Below, piece after piece: positions 15,696 to 23,509 of a stretch of 32,014 nt of DNA (the stretch's first letter is position 1; each line of letters begins with the position of its first letter). The position numbers were made by a program, and so were the translations under genes. A model generated the notes under the pieces. It searched no databases. It saw nothing but the letters and a program-made list of their open reading frames with translations, and had not been told where the DNA came from. The stretch comes from Clostridium sp. CAG:964. Lineage in GTDB: Bacteria; Bacillota; Clostridia; Oscillospirales; Acutalibacteraceae. Location: assembly GCA_000435335.1 (NCBI GenBank), contig FR891341.1, positions 7,494 through 39,507 on the forward strand. Reading direction: 5' to 3'.

Positions 15696-16913
15696 ATGTA
15701 TCAAAAGCAAACTACAGTGGCAATGATACTGGCAGGAGGACAAGGCAGTCGATTAGGGGTGCTGACAAGAAAGCTGGCAAAGCCGGCCGTGCCTTTTGGC
15801 GGAAAATACAGAATTATAGATTTTCCTTTATCTAACTGCGTAAACTCAGGCATAGAGGCTGTTGGCGTACTTACACAGTACCAGCCGTTGGTGCTGAACG
15901 AGTATGTGGGAAACGGCCAGCCTTGGGACTTGGACGGTATGTATTCGGGAGTGACCTGTTTAAGCCCATATCAGCAAATGGACGGTGCACACTGGTACGC
16001 AGGTACGGCAAATGCTATTTATCGCAATATGAATTTTATTGAGAGGTACGACCCTGAATATGTGGTTGTTCTTTCAGGCGACCATATTTATAAAATGGAT
16101 TATGCAAAGATGATTTCTTTCCATAAAAAGCATAAGGCGGACTGTACTATTGCGGTTATTGATGTGCCGCTGGAGGAGGCTTCCAGATTTGGTATATTGA
16201 ATACTAATCCTGACGGTTCTATTTATGAGTTTGAAGAAAAGCCGGCACACCCAAAAAGTACAAACGCTTCTATGGGTATATATGTATTTAACTGGTCAAA
16301 GCTCAGAAAGTATCTTGAGGAGGACGCAGCAGACCCTAACTCAAGCAACGACTTTGGTAAAGATGTTTTGCCTGCAATGCTAAATGCAGGAGAGAGAATG
16401 TTTGCCTATCCTTTTGAGGGATACTGGAAGGATGTAGGCACTATAGACAGCCTGTGGGAGGCAAATATGGATTTGCTTAACCCTAAGGTTCCGCTTGACC
16501 TTAGCGGCGAAACAGACAAGGTATATTCCCGTAATCCATCAATGCCGCCGCATTACATAGGCCCAAATGCAAATATACAAAATTCATTGGTATCTGACGG
16601 CTGCGATGTTGACGGAAGAATAGAATTTTCGGTTTTGTTCCCGGGTGTTACTATAGGCACAGGTGCAACTGTAACCGATTCTATACTTATGCCGGGAGCA
16701 ACAATTGAAGACGGTGCTACGGTCGAATATGCCATAGTTTCTGAAAATGCTGTTATTAAAAAGAATGCCCATATAGGCGGCAGACCTGAGAACATTAAGG
16801 AAGAGGGCAAATGGGGAATTGCCGTTATAGGCGACGGAATAACAGTAAGCGAGGGCTGTGTAGTAGAGCCAAAGGCTATGATAGACGCTGATGTTACGGA
16901 GGTAGAAAAGTAA
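15696..16913 (+). CDS. glgC: Glucose-1-phosphate adenylyltransferase, catalytic subunit GlgC
   Basis: This 405-residue protein catalyses ATP + glucose-1-phosphate to ADP-glucose + pyrophosphate, the committed step of glycogen synthesis. The nucleotidyltransferase domain opens with ILAGGQGSRLGVLTRKLAKP (11-30), where the glycine-rich loop and Arg19 bind ATP. It continues with VPFGGKYRIIDFPLSNC, SGDHIYKMDY with the metal-binding Asp, the FEEKPAHPKS substrate segment and YWKDVGTIDS. The last 120 residues form the left-handed beta-helix (hexapeptide repeats) for allostery and assembly. The start has AGGAGG about 10 bases upstream. The stop TAA shares a base with the ATG of glgD (TAATG), so the two are translationally coupled. 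All motifs are intact. Confidence 0.96.
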   Translation: MYQKQTTVAMILAGGQGSRLGVLTRKLAKPAVPFGGKYRIIDFPLSNCVNSGIEAVGVLTQYQPLVLNEYVGNGQPWDLDGMYSGVTCLSPYQQMDGAHWYAGTANAIYRNMNFIERYDPEYVVVLSGDHIYKMDYAKMISFHKKHKADCTIAVIDVPLEEASRFGILNTNPDGSIYEFEEKPAHPKSTNASMGIYVFNWSKLRKYLEEDAADPNSSNDFGKDVLPAMLNAGERMFAYPFEGYWKDVGTIDSLWEANMDLLNPKVPLDLSGETDKVYSRNPSMPPHYIGPNANIQNSLVSDGCDVDGRIEFSVLFPGVTIGTGATVTDSILMPGATIEDGATVEYAIVSENAVIKKNAHIGGRPENIKEEGKWGIAVIGDGITVSEGCVVEPKAMIDADVTEVEK

Positions 16914-18031
16914 TGAGAAATAACGATGTACTGGGTATTATTTTTGGTAATAGTCACGCTGAAAGAATTCAGTCTTTAACATCACACCGAACAATGGCAT
17001 CGGTACCGTTTGGCGGTAAATACAGACTGGTGGATTTTAACCTTTCAAATATGTCAAACTGCGGAATAACAGATGTAGGAATTATTGTAGATAAAAACTT
17101 TTTCTCACTTATGGATCATGTAGGCTCGGGTAAAAGCTGGGATTTGTCAAGGAAAAACGGTGGCGTTCACCTGCTTCCTCCGTTTATTCAGTCAGGCGAG
17201 GCATCCGGAGATACTGTTATTGAAAAGCTGTATTCAATAAGAAGATTTTTAAATGACGCTACCGAGGAATATGTGCTTTTAGCAGACTGCGACCTGGTTG
17301 CAAATGTTAATTACAGTGATATGATTCAGCAGCACATTGATAAAAATGCCGATTTTACCGTTTTGTACATAAACGGCTTAAACAGTGAAAGCAGGCGAGA
17401 CGCCGTAACCTTTATTACAGACACCGACGAGCGTATCACAGAGTTTTTGGTAGAGCCACGGGCAAAGGCGGAGTGCAACATAGCCGCAGGGGCTATACTT
17501 ACAAGCCGCAGTCTGCTTTTGGAAATTGTACAGGAATGTGTCAACACCAATAAGCTGAACTATGTTAGAAACATTTTCCAAAAGGATGTAAATAAATATA
17601 GATTTTACGGCTATAAGCACGAGGGCTACTATTCGCTCATATCTTCAATAGAGGAGTATTTTGAAGCCAATATGGATTTGCTGAGCAGAGAAAACAGAAA
17701 AGAGCTGTTTAATGTACACAGACCTATTTATACAAAGGTGCGTGACGATATGCCAAGCAGATACGGACTGGGCTCTTCAGTAAAAAATTCACTGGTTGCT
17801 CAAGGCTGCGTTATTGAGGGTGAAGTTGAAAACAGTATTATATCAAAAGGCGTGCGCATAGGAAAAGGCTCAAAGGTTAAGAACTGCATAGTTATGCAGG
17901 ACACAAAGATAGGCGAAAATGCAAACCTAAGTTATGTAATATGCGACAAGGATGTAGTTATTAAGGACGGAAGGGCATTGTGCGGATATAATTCCTTTCC
18001 TATTTACATTCCCAGTGAAAAAGTGCTATAA
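16913..18031 (+). CDS. glgD: GlgD, glucose-1-phosphate adenylyltransferase regulatory-type subunit
   Basis: This 372-residue paralog of GlgC has the same fold: a nucleotidyltransferase-like domain followed by left-handed beta-helix repeats near the end (GEVENSIISKGVRIGKGSKV). The catalytic glycine-rich loop is eroded: where GlgC has LAGGQGSRLGVLT, this protein has IFGNSHAERIQSLT, while VPFGGKYRLVDFNLSN is retained. In Firmicutes, GlgD forms a hetero-oligomer with GlgC and modulates it with little or no activity alone. The gene overlaps glgC by one base, supporting equimolar co-translation. It lacks its own strong ribosome binding site apart from the AGG in the glgC end (gaggtagaaaag). Function as partner of GlgC is well supported by context. 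Confidence 0.95.
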   Translation: MRNNDVLGIIFGNSHAERIQSLTSHRTMASVPFGGKYRLVDFNLSNMSNCGITDVGIIVDKNFFSLMDHVGSGKSWDLSRKNGGVHLLPPFIQSGEASGDTVIEKLYSIRRFLNDATEEYVLLADCDLVANVNYSDMIQQHIDKNADFTVLYINGLNSESRRDAVTFITDTDERITEFLVEPRAKAECNIAAGAILTSRSLLLEIVQECVNTNKLNYVRNIFQKDVNKYRFYGYKHEGYYSLISSIEEYFEANMDLLSRENRKELFNVHRPIYTKVRDDMPSRYGLGSSVKNSLVAQGCVIEGEVENSIISKGVRIGKGSKVKNCIVMQDTKIGENANLSYVICDKDVVIKDGRALCGYNSFPIYIPSEKVL

Positions 18032-18081
18032 TCTATATGAATAATATGGAATTTATTTAAATATATGGAGGTAATTTTACA

Positions 18082-19512
18082 ATGAGAATTCTTTATTGTA
18101 CCAGTGAAGCTAACCCTTATGCAGGCTCGGGCGGTTTGGCAGATGTTGCGGCGTCGCTGCCTAAAACACTGCGTCAGCGTGGAATAGACTGCAGAGTGGT
18201 TATGCCGCTGTACGGCACTATCCCGCAATATTTAAGGGACGGTATGCACTACATAACCAATTTTACAGTTCCTACTGCATGGAGAAGACAGTACTGTGGT
18301 GTTTTCTGGGCAGAATATGACGGTGTAACCTTTTATTTTATAGATAACGAGTATTACTTTAAAAGAAGCGGCCTGTATGGCTTTTATGATGACGCAGAGC
18401 GTTTTTCCTTCTTTTCAAGAGCTATTCTTGAAATGCTGCCTTATATAGATTTTCATCCGGATCTAATTCATACAAACGACTGGCAGACAGCTCTTGTACC
18501 TACCTATTACTACTTCTTCTATTCAAAAAATCCTTGGTACCACAATATTAAGAGCCTTTATACTATTCATAATATACAGTATCAGGGTATGTACGGCTGG
18601 GAAGTAAACACAGAGTGCGTGGGCATACCTGAGGACTGCACAAAAATGCTGGAAATGGACGGCAAGCTGAATATGTCAAAGGGTGCTATTGAAACCTCTA
18701 CAAGAGTTTCTACTGTTAGCCCGTCTTATGCAAAAGAAATTCTTGACCCTTGGTTTGCCTGCGGCTTGGATCAAATCTTAAAACGCAGAGCATATAAGCT
18801 GTGCGGCATACTAAACGGTATAGACAACGACAGCTACAACCCTGCAACCGACTTCCATATGTATGCGAATTATACTCCTGAGTATCCGCAGGGTAAGGAG
18901 GAGTGTAAGCGTAGGCTTCAGGAAAGGCTTTGCCTTGCACAAAGAGGCGACATACCGCTTATTGCTATGGTTACTCGTCTTGTTAGTCATAAGGGGCTTG
19001 ACCTTGTTCGTGGCGGTATTGAGCATATTTTGGATAACTATGATGTTCAGTTTGTTGTACTTGGTTCCGGTGACAAGGAATATGAGGATTATTTCTGGTA
19101 TCTGCAAAGCAAGTACCCGGGCAGAGTTTGCTTCTGTCATGGCTATGTGCCTGAGCTTGCCCGTAAAATCTATGCCGGCTCCGATATATTCCTAATGCCG
19201 TCAAAGAGTGAGCCTTGCGGTCTTTCTCAGATGATAGCTTTAAGATACGGCAGTATTCCGGTTGTTCGTGAGGTAGGCGGACTTAGAGATTCTATTCACG
19301 ACAGTCAGGACGGCTACGGAAACGGCTTTACCTTTAGAAATTACGATATTCTTGATATGAACAACGCTTTGCAGAGAGCAATTGGCGGTTACTGGAACCG
19401 TGACGGTTGGCGTGCCCTTGTTTACAGAGCAATGACAAGTGACAACTCATGGGCTCGTTCAGCAGGTGATTATATTAATGTATATCAGGATACTATAGAC
19501 AACTGGAATTAA
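18082..19512 (+). CDS. glgA: Glycogen synthase GlgA (ADP-glucose type, GT5)
   Basis: This 476-residue GT5 retaining glycosyltransferase elongates alpha-1,4-glucan from ADP-glucose. The N-terminal Rossmann domain reads MRILYCTSEANPYAGSGGLA; the C-terminal domain has KGLDLVRGGIEHIL, LGSGDKEYEDYF and the PSKSEPCGLSQMIALRYGS block with the conserved Glu of the donor site. At the KTGGL motif, where E. coli has Lys15 for ADP-glucose binding, this protein has Gly15 (AGSGGL). I believe this is common in clostridial GlgA proteins but could not check. The ATG is preceded by GGAGGT. It is the last gene of the operon, 50 bases after glgD, and is followed by a strong terminator. No phosphorylase or debranching enzyme is in the window. 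Confidence 0.95.
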   Translation: MRILYCTSEANPYAGSGGLADVAASLPKTLRQRGIDCRVVMPLYGTIPQYLRDGMHYITNFTVPTAWRRQYCGVFWAEYDGVTFYFIDNEYYFKRSGLYGFYDDAERFSFFSRAILEMLPYIDFHPDLIHTNDWQTALVPTYYYFFYSKNPWYHNIKSLYTIHNIQYQGMYGWEVNTECVGIPEDCTKMLEMDGKLNMSKGAIETSTRVSTVSPSYAKEILDPWFACGLDQILKRRAYKLCGILNGIDNDSYNPATDFHMYANYTPEYPQGKEECKRRLQERLCLAQRGDIPLIAMVTRLVSHKGLDLVRGGIEHILDNYDVQFVVLGSGDKEYEDYFWYLQSKYPGRVCFCHGYVPELARKIYAGSDIFLMPSKSEPCGLSQMIALRYGSIPVVREVGGLRDSIHDSQDGYGNGFTFRNYDILDMNNALQRAIGGYWNRDGWRALVYRAMTSDNSWARSAGDYINVYQDTIDNWN

Positions 19513-19540
19513 CTAACGGTCTATAATGAAAATTAAAACA

Positions 19541-19580
19541 GGGCAAGCACAGCGGCTTACATAAGCCTTTGTGCTTGCCC
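19541..19580 (+). terminator. Intrinsic terminator of the glycogen operon
   Basis: GGGCAAGCACA (19541-19551) pairs perfectly with TGTGCTTGCCC (19570-19580), with an inner GGCTT/AAGCC extension, followed by gtatttttgtttt. It may also serve the converging lipoprotein gene on the other strand. Confidence 0.9.
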
Positions 19581-19607
19581 GTATTTTTGTTTTGGTAAAT
19601 TATTGCT

Positions 19608-20111
19608 TTATTCACCGATTAAGGAAATATACAGCTGCAAAAGCTTTGTGTCGTCATTTTTGTTAAGCTTAAAGCTTACATAGGTTTTGTTTTCTTCTAT
19701 GTATATTATGCCGCTGTCTACTGCTCTTGATGAAATGTTGTAAAGCTCCTTGCCGTCCTTGTCGTGTACCCTTATATTTAAGGAACCCGGTTTGATGCCT
19801 GAATCGGAATTAACAACGCTAAGGTCAATTATGCTTTTAAACAATGCTATATCATCACTCTTTTCGCTGAAAACCCTTTTTTCGTTGTTAATTCTTGACA
19901 GCCTTGCAACCTTATTTGTATCTATAACATCTTTAAGCTTAGAGGGCTTTACCGGCTTATAGCTGCTGTAGTCCTTTTCATCGTCAAGTGCTGCTGCTGT
20001 GACCTGCTGTGTACCCTCGGTAGGTGCGGTGCTGTTTGTGCTGCAGGAGCAGCCGACTAATGTCAGCATTGCCGCCAACAGGCATACAGCTGTTGTTATT
20101 GCTTTTTTCAT
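19608..20111 (-). CDS. Small lipoprotein of unknown function
   Basis: This 167-residue protein has a typical lipoprotein signal: KKA, then a hydrophobic stretch (ITTAVCLLAAMLTLV) and the lipobox LVGC with Cys21 as the lipidation site. The following 25 residues are Ser/Thr-rich, as is common for a linker. The mature part (about 50-167) has alternating hydrophobic residues suggestive of a beta-rich fold (ELYNISSRAVDSGIIYI, TYVSFKLN). I recognise no family. It is transcribed toward glgA and has AAGGAGG before its ATG. Its promoter reads TTGTCA-16-TATAAT at 20174-20147. It is expected on the outer face of the membrane. Confidence 0.85.
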   Translation of the reverse strand: MKKAITTAVCLLAAMLTLVGCSCSTNSTAPTEGTQQVTAAALDDEKDYSSYKPVKPSKLKDVIDTNKVARLSRINNEKRVFSEKSDDIALFKSIIDLSVVNSDSGIKPGSLNIRVHDKDGKELYNISSRAVDSGIIYIEENKTYVSFKLNKNDDTKLLQLYISLIGE

Positions 20112-20146
20112 AACACTGCCTCCTTTTCGTTAATGAGCTGTGTTTA

Positions 20147-20174
20147 ATTATACCATATAAATGCTGACTGACAA
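20147..20174 (-). promoter_or_regulatory. Promoter of the lipoprotein gene
   Basis: On the minus strand TTGTCA (20174-20169) and TATAAT (20152-20147) are 16 bases apart, about 35 bases before the ATG. Confidence 0.6.
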
Positions 20175-20266
20175 GGTGAAATTTTATTTTTGTAATCAGT
20201 CTGCTTTATTAGCAGCTGTTGTTTGAATATTAATATAATAAATGGTAAAATATTTTGGGTGATATT

Positions 20267-20821
20267 ATGAACGACAAGGAAATGCGTGAGCCGCTGTTTA
20301 ATTACCTTGAAAATACACAGGAGAAGCTGCGTATTTTTGAAGAGCTTGCCATAAGAAAATCTATAGCAGATGTTGTTGTGGTAAAGGAAAACACATTGAC
20401 GGGAATTGAAATAAAAAGTGACTGTGACACCTACGCAAGACTCGCAACGCAAATAAAAGATTATGACCATTTTTTTGACTACAACTATATAGCTGTGGGT
20501 AAAAGCCATATAAGGCAGGCTCACAAGCATATACCGCCTAAATGGGGAATTATTTGCATATACAACAAGGACAGCGGCAGCGTTGCTGTGGAGGAGGTAA
20601 GAAAGCCTCAACAAAATACCCATACAAAGGTTAAGTACCAGATTAAGCTGCTGTGGAGGCTGGAGCTTAACAACATACTGGCAAAAAATAATCTTCCAAA
20701 ATATAAGCAGAAAAGCAAGCTGTTTGTAAAACAAAAAATACTTGAAAAGCTGCCGGAGGATGTACTGAAGCAAAACCTGTGCTACGAGCTTTTTGAGCGT
20801 GACTACACCCTGCTTTATTAA
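20267..20821 (+). CDS. sce7726-family protein, PD-(D/E)xK nuclease-like
   Basis: This 184-residue protein starts at the ATG at 20267, after GGGTGATATT. Residues 30-52 carry the key pattern: Asp35 in SIADVVVV, then GIEIKSDCDT with Glu48 and Lys50, that is D-x12-E-x-K, the catalytic core of PD-(D/E)xK nucleases. Following residues YARLATQIKDYDHFFDYNYIAV are typical of the sce7726 family, related to MmcB-type DNA repair proteins. The C-terminal half is basic and helical. The family has no firmly established function; DNA cleavage or repair is inferred from the motif. It is a single gene between the divergent lipoprotein and bioY, with a TTTATTAAT tail. Confidence 0.75.
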   Translation: MNDKEMREPLFNYLENTQEKLRIFEELAIRKSIADVVVVKENTLTGIEIKSDCDTYARLATQIKDYDHFFDYNYIAVGKSHIRQAHKHIPPKWGIICIYNKDSGSVAVEEVRKPQQNTHTKVKYQIKLLWRLELNNILAKNNLPKYKQKSKLFVKQKILEKLPEDVLKQNLCYELFERDYTLLY

Positions 20822-20870
20822 TTGTGCCGCCTGTATAAAAATAATTGTTTACCTTATCTTGATAATTGTG

Positions 20871-20934
20871 TTGACAATCTGTTGGATTAAGCTTATAATA
20901 TTGTCAACCGATTAACAAATTTAAGTTGACAATA
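20871..20934 (+). promoter_or_regulatory. Consensus promoter with BirA-type biotin operator upstream of bioY
   Basis: TTGACA (20871-20876) and TATAAT (20894-20899) are separated by exactly 17 bases, a perfect consensus promoter. Starting at the last base of the -10 box is a perfect inverted repeat, TATTGTCAAC (20899-20908) and GTTGACAATA (20925-20934), with a 16-base spacer. This is the form of the biotin operator bound by dimeric BirA (TTGT-AAC, about 15-16 bases, GTT-ACAA). It covers the expected transcription start and ends next to the AGGAGG ribosome binding site. Repression of bioY when biotin is plentiful is a well-founded inference. Confidence 0.88.
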
Positions 20935-20947
20935 GGAGGACTTCTTA

Positions 20948-21511
20948 ATGAACAAATCAGAAACAAATAATAAGGGAAAGCTAAACATACGCAGCGGCTT
21001 GCTTGATATTGTGTTTACAGCAATGTTTGTGGCAATTATTGCCGTGTGTGCACAAATTCAAATACCTATAGGCCCTGTGCCGTTTACACTGCAGACCTTG
21101 GGAGTATTTGCTACGGCAGGCTTGCTGGGCTGGAAGCGTGGCACTGCGGCTATATTGGTTTATGTGCTGCTGGGACTTGTAGGCGTGCCTGTTTTTGCCG
21201 GCTTTTCAGGGGGAATTTCCTGTATTGTAGGCCCTACAGGAGGATACATTATAGGATTTATTTTTACAGCCCTCATAGTAGGTCTTATGTGTGACAAGCT
21301 GGGCAGAAAGCTGTGGGTGGCTATAGTTTCTATGGTTATCGGTCTTGCGGTATGTTATGCATTTGGCACAGCTTGGTTCTGCGTGTCAACCTCAACAGGT
21401 ATTTTAGACGCTCTTTTAATATGCGTAGTACCGTTTTTGATTGCAGACGCAGTGAAAATAGCTGTAGCTTCTTTATTGGTAAACAACCTTGACAGAGTTA
21501 TTAAATTATAA
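20948..21511 (+). CDS. bioY: Biotin transporter substrate-binding subunit BioY
   Basis: This 187-residue polytopic membrane protein is the S component of an ECF-type biotin importer. About six hydrophobic segments are visible, the first around 20-37 and the last near 155-178. Family motifs are the QIPIGPVPFTLQTLGVF stretch (35-55), the conserved loop GPTGGYIIGF, and KRGTAAILVYVLLGLVGVP. The start ATG has AGGAGG 8 bases upstream. No EcfA or EcfT genes are nearby, so it either uses shared energising subunits encoded elsewhere or works alone. The upstream BirA-type operator ties its expression to biotin supply. A DUF1284 gene overlaps its 3' end. Confidence 0.95.
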   Translation: MNKSETNNKGKLNIRSGLLDIVFTAMFVAIIAVCAQIQIPIGPVPFTLQTLGVFATAGLLGWKRGTAAILVYVLLGLVGVPVFAGFSGGISCIVGPTGGYIIGFIFTALIVGLMCDKLGRKLWVAIVSMVIGLAVCYAFGTAWFCVSTSTGILDALLICVVPFLIADAVKIAVASLLVNNLDRVIKL

Positions 21512-21896
21512 GCTTCGTCCCCACCACAGCCTTTGTATTCAGTATTTTGCAGGCAAGGGGTACAGCAGTACCTTTGTAAAGGAAATGCAGAGAATTATTA
21601 TATGGCTGGAGCAGAATAATCCCGTATTGACGCTTACAGAAGAATGTGATATGGTTTGCGGCGGCTGCCCCAATAAAAAGTGGGGGCGGTGTATAACACA
21701 CTGCAAGGTTAATGAATTTGATACAGCCTGCTTAAAAGAATACAGGCTTTCCTTTGACAGTGCCGTAAGCTGGGAACGCTTAAAACAGCTTGCCCTAGAT
21801 AAAATAATAAACAAGGGCTTGCTTAGCGAGGTTTGCAGCGGCTGTCAGTGGAAATGTTGGGAGCAGGAAAAGCTCAGCTTAACCGGTCAAGACTAA
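21489..21896 (+). CDS. DUF1284 family cysteine-rich protein
   Basis: This 135-residue protein begins LRPHHSLCIQYFAGKGYS (9-26), the hallmark of DUF1284 (LRPHHLLCxxxFxGKGYS). It has many cysteines: C16, C53, C57, C60, C68, C72, C81 and a later CSGCQWKCWE cluster near the end, which suggests a bound metal or iron-sulfur centre. No ATG exists before the HH motif; the only plausible start is TTG at 21489, inside the last codons of bioY (23-base overlap), so translation is probably coupled to bioY. The start is a deduction, as no clear ribosome binding site is seen. Function unknown. Co-expression with bioY under a biotin operator is the main clue. The unit ends at a strong terminator. Confidence 0.78.
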   Translation: MTELLNYKLRPHHSLCIQYFAGKGYSSTFVKEMQRIIIWLEQNNPVLTLTEECDMVCGGCPNKKWGRCITHCKVNEFDTACLKEYRLSFDSAVSWERLKQLALDKIINKGLLSEVCSGCQWKCWEQEKLSLTGQD

Positions 21897-21942
21897 AGGC
21901 AGCTTATAATTAGCTGTACAGATTTTTCATATTGCTTAATTT

Positions 21943-21984
21943 GCACCCCCAAAGGTCATTGTTAATGTGAGCTTTGGGGGGTGC
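21943..21984 (+). terminator. Strong intrinsic terminator of the bioY unit
   Basis: GCACCCCCAAAG (21943-21954) pairs with CTTTGGGGGGTGC (21972-21984) with one bulged G, followed by six T residues. Confidence 0.92.
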
Positions 21985-22030
21985 TTTTTTGTTAAGTCTA
22001 CAAACGAAAGATAAAAAATCAACGGCTGTA

Positions 22031-22059
22031 TTGCAATTACCCGTAAATTTTTGTATCAT
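22031..22059 (+). promoter_or_regulatory. Promoter of the DRTGG-HATPase-YdcF-GNAT unit
   Basis: TTGCAA (22031-22036) and TATCAT (22054-22059) are 17 bases apart, about 95 bases before the first start codon. The match to consensus is moderate. Confidence 0.45.
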
Positions 22060-22152
22060 AAATACAGATACTTTTGCAATGTGATAACCGGTCTTGCAGA
22101 AAATAAGAATGGTTGTGAAGGTGTAGTATTAATACAATGGAGATTCAGATAT

Positions 22153-22482
22153 ATGACAGTTGCAGCCCTAATTGAAAAATTATGCTTAAAAACCGCATAC
22201 CCTCCGAAATTAAGAGAAGAACAGGTTACAGGCTGTTATGCAGGCGATTTGCTGAGCAATGTAATAAAAAAGGCTAAGCGTGGCAATGTGTGGCTTACCG
22301 TAATAAATAATCCAAACACCGTAGCTGTAGCTATGCTTAGAGGATTAAGCTGTATTATTATGTGTGACGGCTCAAAGCCTACAGAACAGGCAATAAAGGA
22401 CGCCGCCCAAAAGGGAATACCTATTTTGCTGAGCAGTAAGTCTGTGTATGAAACAGCAGTTGATATAAGCAGGGTGATATAA
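22153..22482 (+). CDS. DRTGG-domain protein (hydrogenase-cluster type)
   Basis: This 109-residue protein starts at the ATG at 22153, with GGAG 10 bases upstream; the longer frame from 22051 has no ribosome binding site. It consists of a single DRTGG domain, the ligand-binding-like fold also found in HPr kinase and phosphotransacetylase N-termini: VTGCYAGDLLSNVIKKAKRG, VWLTVINNPNTVAVA, and IIMCDGSKPTEQAIKDAAQK. Small proteins of this type often sit with a HATPase protein in clostridial [FeFe]-hydrogenase operons. Here the HATPase gene follows with a one-base TAATG overlap, but no hydrogenase gene is present in the window. Ligand and role are unknown. Confidence 0.75.
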   Translation: MTVAALIEKLCLKTAYPPKLREEQVTGCYAGDLLSNVIKKAKRGNVWLTVINNPNTVAVAMLRGLSCIIMCDGSKPTEQAIKDAAQKGIPILLSSKSVYETAVDISRVI

Positions 22483-22937
22483 TGCAGAATATTACGGATT
22501 GTATTTTGGAGCTTGTTAAAAACTCAATAGAGGCAGGCAGTACATTTATAAAAATAACCGTGTTTCAGCGGGACGCCTGCCGCTTAATTATGCAGGTAGA
22601 GGACAACGGCTGTGGTATGACCTTGCAGGACTGTCAAAATTGTGAAAATCCCTTTTATTCTACAAAGGGCAAAGAGATAGGTATGGGCATTCCGCTTGTG
22701 AAGGAGCTGGCAGTGCGTACCGGCGGTGACTTTGCAGTTGAAAGCAGAGGCAAGGGGGCAACGGTTTCGGCACTGTTTAAGCCCTACAGTATTAATATGA
22801 TACCCATTGGCGACCTATATAGTGCAACGCTGAGCTTAATAAAGTCCTACAGTGATATTAGGTTCGTTTTATGCCAAAAAACAGGCAGCAGAAATATTAC
22901 AATAGATTCAGGCTTTTTAAAACCACAGGTGGATTAA
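22482..22937 (+). CDS. Small HATPase protein, sensor kinase-like ATP-binding domain
   Basis: This 151-residue protein is essentially one GHKL ATPase domain. The N box reads DCILELVKNSIEAGS (6-20), the G1 box VEDNGCGMTLQD, and the G2 region KGKEIGMGIPLVKELA with GGDFAVESRGKGATVSALF. There is no histidine phosphorylation domain, so it is not a complete sensor kinase. Its last 50 residues are unassigned. It overlaps the DRTGG gene by one base and sits one base before the YdcF-like gene, so the three are co-translated. Such pairs are known from clostridial hydrogenase clusters. Whether it phosphorylates a partner or only binds ATP cannot be said. Confidence 0.8.
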   Translation: MQNITDCILELVKNSIEAGSTFIKITVFQRDACRLIMQVEDNGCGMTLQDCQNCENPFYSTKGKEIGMGIPLVKELAVRTGGDFAVESRGKGATVSALFKPYSINMIPIGDLYSATLSLIKSYSDIRFVLCQKTGSRNITIDSGFLKPQVD

Positions 22938-22938
22938 T

Positions 22939-23499
22939 ATGTTAGTTTTAGAAGTGTTAATTATACTGCTTGCGGCGTATGCCTCGGTTTTAATAGTCGC
23001 TATGATATTTTTCTCATTAAGAAAACCAAAGGCAGACAGTGTTACGGTGCTTGTACTGGGCTGTAAGGTTAAGGGAAGCATACCAAGCCAAAGCTTAAAG
23101 CGACGCTTAGAAAGTGCGTTTAAATATTTAAACGAAAACTCTGACGCAGTGTGTATTGTTTCGGGAGGTAAGGGAAGCGACAAAAGTATTTCCGAGGCTC
23201 AATGTATGAAAAGCTACCTTGTAAGCAAGGGCATTTTGGCTGAAAGAATTATTAAAGAGGAGCGTTCGGTAAATACACGGGAGAATTTTGTTAATTCCTA
23301 TGAAATTGTGTGCAGTCGGGGGCTTTGCAGGAATATTGTTGTGGCTACAGACTTTTACCACCAGCTAAGAGCTTACATAATAGCGAAAAAATGCGGAATT
23401 AATATTGCAGGTGCAATAAGCAGCGTTCCGGGGGTAAAAACTCTTATTTTCCATATTGTGCGTGAGCTTGCGGCTGTGCCTGTTGAACTCTTTATTTAA
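22939..23499 (+). CDS. YdcF/SanA-like DUF218 membrane protein
   Basis: This 186-residue protein has one N-terminal transmembrane segment (LEVLIILLAAYASVLIVAMIFF) and an extracytoplasmic DUF218 domain. Its motifs are VTVLVLGCKVKGSIPSQSLKRRL, CIVSGGKGSDKSISEAQCMK, ERSVNTRENFVNS and VVATDFYHQLRA, all in family order. Family members such as SanA and ElyC influence the cell envelope in enterobacteria, and the fold is thought to be a nucleotide or sugar-phosphate binding Rossmann type. The ATG comes one base after the HATPase stop, with GGTGG overlapping the previous gene's end. An envelope-related role is inferred. Confidence 0.85.
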   Translation: MLVLEVLIILLAAYASVLIVAMIFFSLRKPKADSVTVLVLGCKVKGSIPSQSLKRRLESAFKYLNENSDAVCIVSGGKGSDKSISEAQCMKSYLVSKGILAERIIKEERSVNTRENFVNSYEIVCSRGLCRNIVVATDFYHQLRAYIIAKKCGINIAGAISSVPGVKTLIFHIVRELAAVPVELFI

Positions 23500-23509
23500 G
23501 GAGATTTTT

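Noticed and set aside
20144..20773. Long open frame on the minus strand (209 codons)
   Set aside because: It lies antisense to the sce7726 gene, has no ribosome binding site at its start, and its translation has erratic composition rich in Phe, Tyr and Leu typical of a shadow frame.
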